Shown here: in pieces, positions 1-9,148 of the stretch
How positions within the stretch are numbered: the first letter of the stretch is position 1
Layout of the letters: each line of letters opens with the position of its first letter
Assembly: GCA_022641835.1 (NCBI GenBank)
Contig: CP048715.1
Coordinates: 1,302,001-1,366,000, forward strand
Direction of reading: 5' to 3'
DNA: 64,000 nucleotides
From: Petasospora fabianii
Taxonomy: Eukaryota > Ascomycota > Saccharomycetes > Phaffomycetales > Wickerhamomycetaceae
The notes under the pieces: model-generated
What the model was told of the DNA's origin: nothing
The model's database searches: none
Seen by the model: only the letters and a program-made list of their open reading frames with translations
Program-made: the position numbers and the translations under genes

Positions 1-442
1 AGTGTTTCATGGTAGCTGCAACTTTTTGAGATTGAAGACCGTTAACAATGTTAGCGGAGGCGATACCTGCGAGGTATGGATCCTCGGAGAAGGATTCAAA
101 TCCACGACCACCGTTAGGACCTCTTTGCATGTTAGCAGTTGGTCCAAGATCAACATGAGCAGACTTATGGTGTGCTTCGATACCAGCGAGTTTACCAGCT
201 TCTAAGAGAAGTTCCTTATCGAAAGTGGCAGCGAGACCGGTACCGTTGGGTAAGACGGCACCTGGAACACCGTTAAAGAACTTTGTTCCTCTGATACCAT
301 TTGGTCCATCAGAGAATCTCATGGATGGGATGTTAAGACGTGGCACAGGGTAAGTGTGCCAGAAGTCAATACCGGCAGCGAGGCCGATCTTCTCCTCGAG
401 AGTGAGTTGAGAGAGCACGTTATCAATGTCAAAGTCAGCCAT
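1..442 (-). CDS. Beta-glucosidase, glycoside hydrolase family 3 (partial, C-terminus off the window)
   Basis: Reading from the ATG at 442 gives about 147 residues with no stop before the window edge. The product starts MADFDIDNVLSQLTLEEKIG and continues with GIDFWHTYPVPRLNIPSMRF, SDGPNGIRGTKFF and GPTANMQRGPNGGRGFESFS. This is the standard N-terminal (alpha/beta)8 domain of GH3 beta-glucosidases, which hydrolyse terminal beta-D-glucosides such as cellobiose. No signal peptide is visible, so an intracellular enzyme of the Kluyveromyces type is likely; I infer this from the N-terminus only. The catalytic Asp lies beyond the visible part. The leader just upstream (444-480) is a TG-rich repeat. 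Confidence 0.9.
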   Translation of the reverse strand, partial: MADFDIDNVLSQLTLEEKIGLAAGIDFWHTYPVPRLNIPSMRFSDGPNGIRGTKFFNGVPGAVLPNGTGLAATFDKELLLEAGKLAGIEAHHKSAHVDLGPTANMQRGPNGGRGFESFSEDPYLAGIASANIVNGLQSQKVAATMKH

Positions 443-1265
443 TGTGGTGTGTAGTTTGTAGTGTGTACTGTGTACTGTGTTAATGGAGAGGAATAGAGGA
501 TACTCGGATAAACTGAGAGGGAGATTGTGTCTCTTTTATACTTAATGGTGCATGAGGCTTGCGGGGGTGTTTGTATGTATTTGTTAATTCGCCGGTCGGA
601 AAATCTGGGGCGCCTATATAACTGTTTTCTCCTATGTCCGGTCTTTGGGGCAGCTTTGCCCCAAAGATGAGATATGTCGTTATACAGTTAAGCAGATTTA
701 TATAACATCTTCAATTACCGAGTATAAGGACTTCCAATGGCCATAAGATGCCCCTTCGGTTGGTAAAGTCTTTAGAGGGATTTGTCCCATCGTGCGTCGT
801 CGGTGTTATGCTCGCTTAGATTATGAAATATGAATAATCACCCGAGAGTCAAAAGGTCATGGATGCGGGGAGACTTAGAGAGTAAGAGTGTGTGCTTGTA
901 AGCTTAATGACATTAAACACCTCTAGGTACTTAGATCATCGTTGATGATCTTATTGGAGCTACTCTGACTGCTAGTCTCTAACCAACGAGTTTATCCGGG
1001 ACGGGGATATAATGGATAACAGTATAGACATAGCACCAACACCAAAGATATCTCTAAATACTGTTCCTTTTATGAGAAAGGAGGAGGCTCAGGGGATTAG
1101 CCATATTAATGGTTTGTATAATCATACGTTGTCCCAATCATCCCGCACTCTGGCTCTGATGATCTATCCCGGATCAATAGCCTATTCCCGAACGCCGATC
1201 TAAAAACTACACACAACTCATCATTGGGAACATATCATTAAAGCTTTAGTCATTATAAGATACAA
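443..1265. other. Intergenic: ACM1 3' side and beta-glucosidase promoter
   Basis: There is no convincing gene. A short reading frame at 1012-1203 has no recognisable features. The stretch holds the promoter of the beta-glucosidase gene (a TATA-like TTTTATACTT lies near 535-544 read on the + strand) and the perfect stem-loop listed at 642-667. Confidence 0.6.
642..667. repeat. Perfect 11-bp inverted repeat (stem-loop)
   Basis: TCTTTGGGGCA (642-652) and TGCCCCAAAGA (657-667) are exact reverse complements separated by gctt. It lies about 200 bp upstream of the beta-glucosidase start. It could be a cruciform, a binding palindrome or a relic of a small palindromic element; similar hairpins occur at 8429-8518 and 15322-15350. 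Confidence 0.8.
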
Positions 1266-2042
1266 TCAACAGTCATCCATATGGATGTCAAACATTAACT
1301 TCTTAACAACTTTTTCTTTCAAATCACTTTGCGAATTCGATCTCTTCATCTTTACCTTATCCTGAGTGAAACTGATATACTTAACCCTATCAAATCTTGG
1401 TGGTGTCACATATGAAGGAATCGCAACGGTTCCATCTAATCTCCAAAGAGTATCTAGTTGATAAACACCTCTTTTGGGATCGGTAAGCGATGAATTGGTA
1501 CAGTCTTTAGAATGATATGTGATGTATCCTGCGTACTCATCGATACTAAGATCTTCCAATGGTTTGCGATTATGAGAGGCAATACCGCTCAGTGGGGAAC
1601 GTGGTGCAAGATTCTCCTTGTTGGAGGTGAAATCATTCTCATCAGAGATGGCTAAACTGCATGAGAGACGTTGTTCTGTTGAATAGTCGGTAGAGTCTTC
1701 AAAGATTTTGAAACCAAGTTGTGGAACTGGCTTGGTGAATATGCTGTTGCTAATACTTTCGCTAATGCTATTGACGCTGCCGCTGCCACTGTTGTTGTTC
1801 GTCAATCTAGATGAGTTCCTGAGTGATGACGATGAGGGTTTCACGGGCGACACGGAATTGGACTTGGATGCGGCTCTTGATGATGAGGTTGATGCCTTGA
1901 CAACACGACTCGGTGAGAGTTGAGGTGTAGAGCTTCGGGAGAGCTTCAAAGCTGGTGAGCCCTGTCGTATGTTGGCATCCTTTGATGAAAGAGCTTGTCT
2001 GTGGGGCGATTTTGTAGGTGAAGGCGTTGTGGAGCGGAACAT
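1266..2042 (-). CDS. ACM1: APC/C-Cdh1 modulator Acm1 homologue
   Basis: The product has 258 residues from the ATG at 2042; the longer frame upstream begins at a TTG. The C-terminal half matches my recollection of S. cerevisiae Acm1: RKPLEDLSIDEYAGYI (159-174), IPSYVTPPR (208-216) and KEKVVKKLMFDIHMDD near the end. The three pseudosubstrate elements known from Acm1 are all visible: an ABBA/A-motif FKIFED (111-116), a KEN box (142-144) and a D-box-like RKPLEDL (159-165). The N-terminus is Ser/Thr-Pro rich, suiting CDK control. Acm1 binds and inhibits Cdh1-bound anaphase-promoting complex. An MCB element lies about 210 bp upstream, in line with G1/S expression. The gene is poorly conserved in sequence, so recognition rests on the motif order. 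Confidence 0.82.
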   Translation of the reverse strand: MFRSTTPSPTKSPHRQALSSKDANIRQGSPALKLSRSSTPQLSPSRVVKASTSSSRAASKSNSVSPVKPSSSSLRNSSRLTNNNSGSGSVNSISESISNSIFTKPVPQLGFKIFEDSTDYSTEQRLSCSLAISDENDFTSNKENLAPRSPLSGIASHNRKPLEDLSIDEYAGYITYHSKDCTNSSLTDPKRGVYQLDTLWRLDGTVAIPSYVTPPRFDRVKYISFTQDKVKMKRSNSQSDLKEKVVKKLMFDIHMDDC

Positions 2043-2430
2043 CTTATCCTGTGTCTTGTGTCGGTTCACGTGGGAAGAAGGAAAAAACAATAAGCCTTGT
2101 GGTGCTTATGATGGTCTCTCTTTAAAGTGAACAAGACACTTCGTCTCAACAGCCAGTTAGGGGCTTTGTCTGCCTTTTAAAGGAGTGCCATTCCTTGCAG
2201 CTTTAACTCCTTTGCCAAACAGTGGCCCAACCGTGTCAGCGTGTCACAACCGAACGCGTCCTCCCGCGCGTCGCGTTTGGCAGGACGCCTTTTTGGCTAA
2301 ACTCATTCTTTTAGATCCTTTCGAATCTTGAAACGATTCATGCGTCTCATTTGCATATCTCGTGGTTATCCTGGAAGAAAAAGATGTTCAATGTGCGGGC
2401 TTCACAATGATAACAAGTCCGAAAAGCATA
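2043..2430. other. Intergenic: ACM1 promoter
   Basis: 388 bp between the arrestin-like stop and the ACM1 start, both on the minus strand. It contains a GC-rich cluster (2250-2290) with the MCB box listed separately. I see no gene. Confidence 0.6.
2254..2279. promoter_or_regulatory. MCB-type element(s) upstream of ACM1
   Basis: ACGCGT at 2254-2259 matches the MBF (Mbp1-Swi6) binding box exactly. A second imperfect CG-rich stretch follows (cgcgcgtcgcgttt, 2266-2279; its reverse strand contains AAACGCGA). It lies about 210-235 bp before the ACM1 ATG. G1/S expression of ACM1 is known in S. cerevisiae; use of this site is inferred. Confidence 0.5.
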
Positions 2431-3708
2431 TTAACCATACAGAGGTGCATGCTCGACTTCAAATTGACCATTAGAACAAAGCCATGTAAATGATTTTGGT
2501 AAATAGCGATCTGATGATGTCTCGGTGTATAAAGGAGGTGATTCAATTGATGTCTTGCCAGTGACAACAAATATCGGAGCACGGAAACTCATCTCACTTC
2601 CCTTCTCTTCAAGCTTGACAAACTTGTCACTGGTGTCACTGGTCCCAGAGGATGAAGACTCGATAGTAGATGTTGAAACGTTCAGTTCGTCTTCCAATTC
2701 AACTGTTGTATCAGCTGACAGTGCTGGCTGCATCAATGAATGCAATCCAACTGTCACTATGAGGGTATGTGTAACTTTTACAGAGTCTTGATGTAAAGTC
2801 TCTTCAGGTTCAAAATTGCTTGTATAACCTTGCATCGAATCACTTGATGAAGGAAGTTCAACATCCCAATTCATCTTGAATGGCTCATAAGGATCAACAC
2901 CTTCATCAAACTGCTGATATTTTAGCACTTTTTTAGTTGGGAAAGTTATGAATGATCCCGTTGGACAACCTGACTTATCAAGCTCTGGACAGCGGGTTTT
3001 CTGTAAGAGACACACTTTAAGATACTTGACAACAACAGCAAAGTTGTTAGTCGGATCAGGAAATGTTTCAATGTTAACACCAATGTTGCCGCCGAGATGA
3101 CACACTCTAGATGATAAACTGATAGTGTGTGGTAAGATACCATGCCATGTCCCAGAGGTACATAAGTTATCATTATAGTATACGGAGTCATCAGCCAGAC
3201 TTCTCTCAATATTGACAATTTTCAGATGACGGATTGTATGATGATGTGTTGTTCTCTTGGTTTCAAGACTCACATTGAGTTGATAAAGACGTTGAAAATA
3301 GGGCGATATGGCTGATTCTGGAAGAGTTGGATCTATGATGAATTGAAACGGAATAAGATAAACACCTTTGTTAAGATAGCCATCACCAGTGGTGTAGCGG
3401 TAAGTCTCATCGATAACATGTCTTTTGACCTTGTTCAAAACACGATAACCATGTTGATTGTGGAAGACACTGTTCATGGATTCACCAATGAATTGAACGT
3501 TTATGGCATCTAAGGGCACCTTTGACCTCTTTATAACAACACGAAGCACTCCTCGAAGGTATACAGGTGAAGCCGCCATTCTTTCAGCTGGTGAGATCCC
3601 TTTGAGAACCACTGACTCATTAGAAGTAATAAGTTGAAGTTTAATTGAACTTAGGGGATGAATAAAGTCGTGGAGGGCCCAAAGGGCCTTTGTTAAGGTC
3701 TTAATCAT
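2431..3708 (-). CDS. Arrestin-related trafficking adaptor (ART-like) with PPxY motif
   Basis: 425 residues from the ATG at 3708. The N-terminal part reads as an arrestin fold: IKLQLITSNESVVLKG, YLRGVLRVVIKRSKVPLDAI, the GVYLIPFQFIIDPTLPESAI strand that is typical of arrestin-N domains, then an arrestin-C part with LGGNIGVNIETFP. Near the C-terminus PPLY (391-394) is a PY motif, which binds WW domains of the Rsp5 ubiquitin ligase. ART proteins recruit Rsp5 to plasma-membrane transporters for endocytosis. A Ser/Thr-rich acidic linker (about 330-370) precedes the PY motif. I cannot say which ART paralogue this is. It is divergent from DPB4. Confidence 0.75.
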   Translation of the reverse strand: MIKTLTKALWALHDFIHPLSSIKLQLITSNESVVLKGISPAERMAASPVYLRGVLRVVIKRSKVPLDAINVQFIGESMNSVFHNQHGYRVLNKVKRHVIDETYRYTTGDGYLNKGVYLIPFQFIIDPTLPESAISPYFQRLYQLNVSLETKRTTHHHTIRHLKIVNIERSLADDSVYYNDNLCTSGTWHGILPHTISLSSRVCHLGGNIGVNIETFPDPTNNFAVVVKYLKVCLLQKTRCPELDKSGCPTGSFITFPTKKVLKYQQFDEGVDPYEPFKMNWDVELPSSSDSMQGYTSNFEPEETLHQDSVKVTHTLIVTVGLHSLMQPALSADTTVELEDELNVSTSTIESSSSGTSDTSDKFVKLEEKGSEMSFRAPIFVVTGKTSIESPPLYTETSSDRYLPKSFTWLCSNGQFEVEHAPLYG

Positions 3709-4030
3709 TAACCGCTGTAACTAAGCCGCCTGTTGCAATGAGCCGCCGGTTACACAGCGCTTTCCTTAAACTCATCATTGAAGTAAACACTCAACTCTTA
3801 TTAAAGTCTAACGAAAAGTAAACAAAAGTTTAACGAAAAGTAAACAAAGCTCATATAAATAATAATAATACGAAAAACATGATAAAATGTCCAAATCAGG
3901 AAATTTATGATTTCCCAATCGCGAAACTTTCCCAAGGACGCGTACTCTCATATACTTCAACAACGCGTTGTTAATCATTATCTCTCATTGATTGGTAGTA
4001 GAGGTTGGCTAATACATAAAGAAATACACT
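3709..4030. promoter_or_regulatory. Divergent promoter of arrestin-like gene and DPB4 with MCB, SCB-like and forkhead-like sites
   Basis: Two exact MCB boxes ACGCGT lie at 3938-3943 and 3963-3968, within 100 bp of the DPB4 ATG, and an SCB-like CGCGAAA at about 3920-3926. These are binding sites of the G1/S factors MBF and SBF, and DPB4 encodes a replicative polymerase subunit, so the assignment is coherent. Further upstream AACGAAAAGTAAACAAA is repeated exactly at 3810-3826 and 3832-3848. Each copy includes the forkhead-like GTAAACAAA, and another GTAAACA lies at 3783-3789. Function of the forkhead sites is inferred. Confidence 0.6.
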
Positions 4031-4594
4031 ATGCCACCAAAAGGTTGGAGGAAAGACACCGAGGCTCCCTTTGTCTCAACTAAAGAGCGTGATATGATCT
4101 CCATCGATGACATTTTGTTCCCCAAGGCAACCGTGAACAAACTTGCCAAAGCTATTCTTCCAGATGGTGGACTCATATCTAAGGATTCTACAACTGCTGT
4201 GCAGAGAAGTGCAACTGTATTTGTTAGTTATTTACTTGCACATGCTCGACAGAATGCAAAGAAGTTTGAAAGACGAACTATTGGTCCACAAGATATCATT
4301 AGTGCCTTAGAGACAACAGAGTTTTCATCATTTATTCCAGCTGTTAGAGAGGAACTTGATCAGTATCAAGCTCATAAGGATGCATTGAAACAGAAGAGAA
4401 AAGAGGAGAAGGAAAAAGCTGCTAAGGCTAATCCAGAAGAGAGTAAAGATGAAAAGGAGAAGGACAATGATACTTTAGATGATGGTGATGGTGATGGATT
4501 CGCAACGGCAAATGAAGATGACTCTGAAGAACCACAGACAAAAAAGCCAAAGAGTGGATCTAGAGAAGCCACAGTGAGTGAAGGTGAGAGCTAG
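4031..4594 (+). CDS. DPB4: DNA polymerase epsilon subunit D (histone-fold), also chromatin accessibility complex
   Basis: 187 residues. The N-terminal half is a histone-fold of the Dpb4/POLE3/CHRAC17 type: ISIDDILFPKATVNKLAKAI (24-43), STTAVQRSATVFVSYLLAHA, then RRTIGPQDIISALETTEF. The C-terminal half is a charged, low-complexity tail rich in Glu, Asp and Lys, as in the yeast protein. Dpb4 pairs with Dpb3 in the polymerase epsilon holoenzyme and with Dls1 in the Isw2 remodeller. The ATG at 4031 fits the family start. MCB boxes just upstream fit a replication gene. No oddities. Confidence 0.9.
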   Translation: MPPKGWRKDTEAPFVSTKERDMISIDDILFPKATVNKLAKAILPDGGLISKDSTTAVQRSATVFVSYLLAHARQNAKKFERRTIGPQDIISALETTEFSSFIPAVREELDQYQAHKDALKQKRKEEKEKAAKANPEESKDEKEKDNDTLDDGDGDGFATANEDDSEEPQTKKPKSGSREATVSEGES

Positions 4595-4726
4595 GGTGTG
4601 TATCTATGCGGGTGTTGTCATGATATATAATGTACATTATCAAAGATGGGGCTGAAAACCCTCTGGCATGAATGAAATGAATCAGGTTATCAAAATGTAT
4701 TCATAAAACGTTAAAGCCTGTACCAA

Positions 4727-5422
4727 TCAACCAAAAAAGATTCTGAAGATAACAAAGAGTAATATGGCCAGCACTAAGATGATAATCGCCCAAAACTTTA
4801 CCTTCTGCCACCACATCTTCCTCTTAACTTTAACAGTATTAGATCTGAAAGAGTTCGACAGAGTTGTTATCCTATCTGTCTTATTCACCAATAAGTTAAT
4901 CCTTTCGTTTCTTTCTAAGACTTGTTCAATGTTATCATTCAAGACAGATTTAACTTGATCTAATTCACCCTTTGTCATCTCTAATGCACTTCGATTGAAT
5001 TCTGCCTCTTGGACTTTAATAATCTGATTGAATCTTGATTTGAATTCAATATTTGACTCTCTATTCTCAGCAGTATATGACTTATACTCACCAAGGACCG
5101 TTTCTAATACGTTAACAGGTAACACTCTTGGTATATCATCTGAGAAGACTGTGATAACAGTGACGATGTCATTAGAAGGGAGGATATACTTAACATAATA
5201 CATTGACAATGTAACTTTTGTATTGTTTAATGAGAGTGGGATTGAACCAACTGAGGTCTTTGATGAGTTGATACTACCCATTTGTGATGATACAACTTCT
5301 GTTAGATCTTGAAGTTCATGTTGGGCAATAAGTTCGGGTTTTTCATTAACGAAAAGTGTAGTGGAGTTGAGTGAAAGTGTTGTGTATACAAGACAATTTG
5401 ATAAAGTATTTGGGACGTCCAT
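4727..5422 (-). CDS. NYV1: Vacuolar/endosomal R-SNARE with longin domain (Nyv1-like)
   Basis: 231 residues. Layout: a longin-type N-terminal domain (about 1-120), an R-SNARE coiled coil (about 150-200) with the zero-layer arginine at R171 in VLERNERINLL, a basic patch (KVKRKMWWQK) and a single C-terminal membrane anchor (about 210-230). That is the plan of longin R-SNAREs (Nyv1, VAMP7). Nyv1 drives homotypic vacuole fusion; a Ykt6 identity is excluded by the true membrane anchor, and Sec22 is less likely from the sequence of the SNARE motif. The symbol is by best resemblance, not by a search. Confidence 0.7.
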   Translation of the reverse strand: MDVPNTLSNCLVYTTLSLNSTTLFVNEKPELIAQHELQDLTEVVSSQMGSINSSKTSVGSIPLSLNNTKVTLSMYYVKYILPSNDIVTVITVFSDDIPRVLPVNVLETVLGEYKSYTAENRESNIEFKSRFNQIIKVQEAEFNRSALEMTKGELDQVKSVLNDNIEQVLERNERINLLVNKTDRITTLSNSFRSNTVKVKRKMWWQKVKFWAIIILVLAILLFVIFRIFFG

Positions 5423-5700
5423 ATTGTCTTAAAGAGGAGTGTTTATGGGGAGTTTAAGTTGATTTGTGTACAGGTCATGTCTTGTCTTAAGGATGAGATA
5501 TGATATTTCGCGGAGCAACATAGACATGTGGGGCATGTGATAGGACATCATTAATACATTATAAATAGTTAAATAACCCTTTCCTTCATTACTAGTTTAT
5601 ATAATCATCCAATAGTGTATACGCATAAGTGTTTCCTTCATCATAGTCGTGAAATCATGGTGGCGAGTCAAACTTCACCATCATGACATTGCTAAGTGAC

Positions 5701-6456
5701 TTAGTCATCTCTCTGAGTAGCAAGGATTCTCAAGATGTTTAAGAACAAGTTGATGACATCCAAGTATAAAGTGATAGCAGCAGGTACTTCTTCTTCGATG
5801 TTAAACTTTCTCATAACTAATTGAGTGTCAACCAAGATGTAACCGGAGAAGACAATAGCACCGATTGAACTATAGACGAGTTCCGTTGTAGATGATGGTT
5901 TAAAGAAGAACCAAATGAATCCAATAGAGATTAACCCCCAAAGGGCACAGTTCAAAACACCAACCCAAGATGTGAAATCATATTTGGATTGGAAGGCAAA
6001 TAATGTTAATCCAAGAAACAAGATAAGTGTGATACCAAATGCCTCTAAGACAATACCAGTATCAGATAAACTTGTAGCAACACCAATCATATACCCTTCA
6101 CACATTGTGAAACCAGCTAAAAGAATCAAATTAACTGGATATTTCTTTGATTGGATATAAGCTGCAATCATGAATCCAATTGATCCAACAATAGAGACAA
6201 AGAACAACCAAGTGTTATCAAGACACCACTCTTTAACTGAATCATTTGAACAAAGTAAGCCACCAATACCAGTTGTTAAAGCTAATTGGGCAAAGAGTAA
6301 AGTGTAAACTTTACGAATGAACTGTTGACGAATGGAGAGTTCACAACCAGATACAACAGTATCATATTTGAAATCATCAGGGATTTCATCACGAGCTGGA
6401 AGCTCGTCTGCATTATCTGAGTAAGCAGGTGGGTTATTCAAAGGTGCATATGACAT
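5701..6456 (-). CDS. BXI1: Bax inhibitor-1 / LFG family membrane protein
   Basis: 251 residues from the ATG at 6456 (MSYAPLNNPPAYSD); an in-frame extension to 6504 is less likely because MSYAPL starts the conserved N-terminus. After a cytosolic Pro-rich tail come about seven membrane segments, including FIRKVYTLLFAQLALTTGIG and the end region AAITLYLDVINLFLNILRIL that is diagnostic of the BI-1/TMBIM family (lifeguard branch). Family members are ER or vacuolar membrane proteins affecting calcium release and cell death; yeast Bxi1 is linked to the unfolded protein response. A PPAY motif (9-12) could bind Rsp5. Confidence 0.88.
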   Translation of the reverse strand: MSYAPLNNPPAYSDNADELPARDEIPDDFKYDTVVSGCELSIRQQFIRKVYTLLFAQLALTTGIGGLLCSNDSVKEWCLDNTWLFFVSIVGSIGFMIAAYIQSKKYPVNLILLAGFTMCEGYMIGVATSLSDTGIVLEAFGITLILFLGLTLFAFQSKYDFTSWVGVLNCALWGLISIGFIWFFFKPSSTTELVYSSIGAIVFSGYILVDTQLVMRKFNIEEEVPAAITLYLDVINLFLNILRILATQRDD

Positions 6457-7192
6457 GGTGTTTGATAGTCTTATTGTATTAGTTATAGAAGATGGGTGGC
6501 ACAAAGTAAAGAGAAGTGTAGTTTATTGCGCCTCCGAGATGATTAGATTTCGCGAAAACTTCTTTGGGACAGGGCTGCGTAACCTCTTAACTATGGAAGG
6601 TATAGTTTGGTTTAATATAGTACTATAAATTGGTTGTTTGATCTCGGGTTTTTTGATAGGATTAATAACTAGACTATCGGATGACCACTCTAACGATTTC
6701 AATATCAACAATAAGATATATTATTACTATATTTGATACCAAAGACAAATCAAACGGAGCTTGCGGCCGCAAATGTCCCCAAGAGGAAAAAATCGCGTAT
6801 GTAGTCTGTCATTTCTACACGTGCACAATTTCATCTTCTATTCACATAATGTGGGGGAAATTGACAGGTTAGACATTATATTTAGGCGATATATTGGTTA
6901 TATTGAAGTGATATAAAGTGATATCTATATGTAATTAAGATATGAGAATCTATATAGAATGATTTGCATCATATATTGGTTTGTATATTACATGATTGTT
7001 TCAATATATCAATCTATATATGAAATTCCAACTATAGGTCGCTTGTACTAATAAAGTTTGCTTCAAGTAAAGTTCGTAATTGACCTGGAAAGAATATATA
7101 AAGGGATAATCCTCTTCCCTTCTGTCCATTCCTTCACTCTTCTCTCCATTACACAACAAGAACACAGAACACTACACACTACAGAATACAAC
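6457..7192. other. Intergenic: divergent promoter of BXI1 and the SDR gene
   Basis: 736 bp, AT-rich on the SDR side with many TATAT/ATATA tracts (6880-7030). A TATATAAAGG box lies at about 7096-7105, roughly 90 bp before the SDR ATG. No gene is seen; short frames here lack features. Confidence 0.5.
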
Positions 7193-7957
7193 ATGGCTCC
7201 ACTCGACATTTCTCTTAAGGGCAAGACCGCTATCATTACTGGTGGTACTAAGAATCTTGGTGGACAAACTGCACATGAACTTGCTAGACTTGGTGCTAAT
7301 ATCTCTATTGGTTATAACTCTGCCTCCGAGGAGAAGAATGCTGATGCTATCATTAAAGAATTTAAAGAAAAGTATGGTGTTGATGTGATTGCCACTAGGG
7401 GAAATTTGGCATTAGAGGAAGATAGTGAGAAATTGTTTAAGGCTACAAAGGATAAATTTGGTTCAGTTGATATTGCTATTAACAATGCTGGTAAAGTGTT
7501 GAAGAAACCAATTGGTGATGCAACTACCGAGGAGTATGAATCGATGTTTGATATTAACACTAAGACTTCATTCCAATTCTTGAAGAGTGCTTACAAGTAT
7601 ATCTCTGATAATGGATCAATTGTATTTGTTGTCACTTCTTTACTTGCAGCTTATTGTGATGGATATGGATTATACCAAGGTGCAAAGGCACCAATTGAAT
7701 ATTTTGCAAAGACTGCTTCAAAGGAATTACATTCTCGTGGTGTTAGTGTTTCATGTGTTGCACCAGGTCCAATGGATACTCCATTCTTGTATGGACAAGA
7801 AACTAAAGAATCTGTTGCATTCTTTAAGACTCAGGGATTAGGTGGTAGATTGACTAAAGTTGAAGATATTGTTCCAATTATTCGTTTCCTTGTTACCGAA
7901 GGTAAATGGATCACTGGTCAAACTATTTATGCTAATGGTGGATTTACTGCTCATTAG
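7193..7957 (+). CDS. Short-chain dehydrogenase/reductase (classical SDR)
   Basis: 254 residues from the ATG at 7193; the frame stays open upstream but that part covers the TATA box and leader. The Rossmann motif TGGTKNLG (16-23), NNAG (97-100), Ser149 and the catalytic pair Y161-x-x-x-K165 (YQGAK) are all in place. The C-terminal GKWITGQTIYANGG is typical of the family. An NAD(P)H-dependent oxidoreductase of unknown substrate. Basic residues after the first strand (GYNSASEEK) do not settle NADP versus NAD. It most resembles fungal and bacterial reductases of the versicolorin reductase or FabG type. Confidence 0.88.
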   Translation: MAPLDISLKGKTAIITGGTKNLGGQTAHELARLGANISIGYNSASEEKNADAIIKEFKEKYGVDVIATRGNLALEEDSEKLFKATKDKFGSVDIAINNAGKVLKKPIGDATTEEYESMFDINTKTSFQFLKSAYKYISDNGSIVFVVTSLLAAYCDGYGLYQGAKAPIEYFAKTASKELHSRGVSVSCVAPGPMDTPFLYGQETKESVAFFKTQGLGGRLTKVEDIVPIIRFLVTEGKWITGQTIYANGGFTAH

Positions 7958-9148
7958 ATGTTTATTGATCATTTACTGACTGACCATTGACTGGATATAT
8001 GCAATATGCAATATGCAATACTATACGTTATATAAGATGAACATATTAAACATTGATTTTTATGATATGTCAAGCAGTAGTTATATATACTATACACAAC
8101 TTCCTTATATAGTACTAGTTCTATGCTGCTACTGTAATGTAATCCGGGGAAAACAATAACATTTCCGAGTCTTAAAGTAATACAGTTGAATATAACGGAT
8201 AACCAAATTTAGTATAATTAGCGCTAAACCGGAGTTATAACCGTGTATGGTATAAGCTTGTATAAACCACTAAGGTATGACCTTCCCAATTAGGTAATTA
8301 CCTGATACGGGTTGTTTCCCAATGTAGCGGAGATGAGCGCATTTCCCGGGGAGTTCGGAATGACTGTTGTTGGTTCCTTCGCCGTTGCGGAATGCGGGAT
8401 TGTTGGTATGTGGTCTATGCAGAAGGTGCCTACTAAGGCTTAGTAGGATGAGGCCCTAAGGCCTTAGCCTTAGGGCCGTTTGTTCAATGAAATAGCCTTA
8501 TGCCGTAGTGGCATAAAGATTGTTTAAATAAGTAGTTTTGCATTAGAACTAGATTATCTGTTGTCTACACAACAAAATAATAGAACACTATAGAAAATAT
8601 ATAATGTTAACATCTCTAACCGGATATTAACCGGTGTTGACCGCAGAACGTGTCGGGGACGTTAGTGCGGAGGATACATTTACCGAAATGTCTGGAATAT
8701 GCGGGTGCCCCAAAACAGGAAAGCAATGCGAAGGGATAGAAACGGCATTTAGGTCTAGACTTACTACTATATTAGACCTAATATACTATATTCTATATAG
8801 TTATATAGTTATATACTATATAGTTATGTTCTATATACTATATTACTAATATACTATATAGATTCAACTTATATATATAAATTATATATAAATGTAATAT
8901 GTTTAATATATTAGAATAACTATATGGTACTGACACATCCGAAGCGTCACACGCTCATGTGCGCGGCACAACTAAAAGGGATACCGGTGGCCCCAGAGCG
9001 GAGCTTGGAGGTACCGGTTGTCGGACTTGAAACTTTGCTCTTTCTTACTTATACTACTACTATACTTCACTATACTACTATACTTTACTATACCATACTA
9101 TACACTACAATACTATACCATAGGACAGACTACCAACTACAATCTACT
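7958..9148. other. Intergenic, AT-rich, with hairpin trio
   Basis: 1.2 kb between two + strand genes. A TA-rich tract with repeated actatatag motifs spans about 8760-8930, and a TACTA/CTATAC-rich leader lies at 9047-9120. The three consecutive hairpins at 8429-8518 are listed separately. A small frame at 8634-8849 is not convincing. Confidence 0.5.
8429..8518. repeat. Three consecutive short perfect hairpins
   Basis: Hairpin 1: CCTACTAA/TTAGTAGG (8429-8447, loop ggc). Hairpin 2: GGCCCTAAG/CTTAGGGCC (8452-8477). Hairpin 3: TTATGCC/GGCATAA (8498-8516). Three independent perfect stems in 90 bp are unlikely by chance in an intergenic region. They could be a structured RNA leader or a small palindromic element. 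Confidence 0.7.

Noticed and set aside
8634-8849. A 71-codon frame in the intergenic region before the Ser-rich protein.
   Set aside because: It starts with TTG and its second half is a TA-rich simple repeat.
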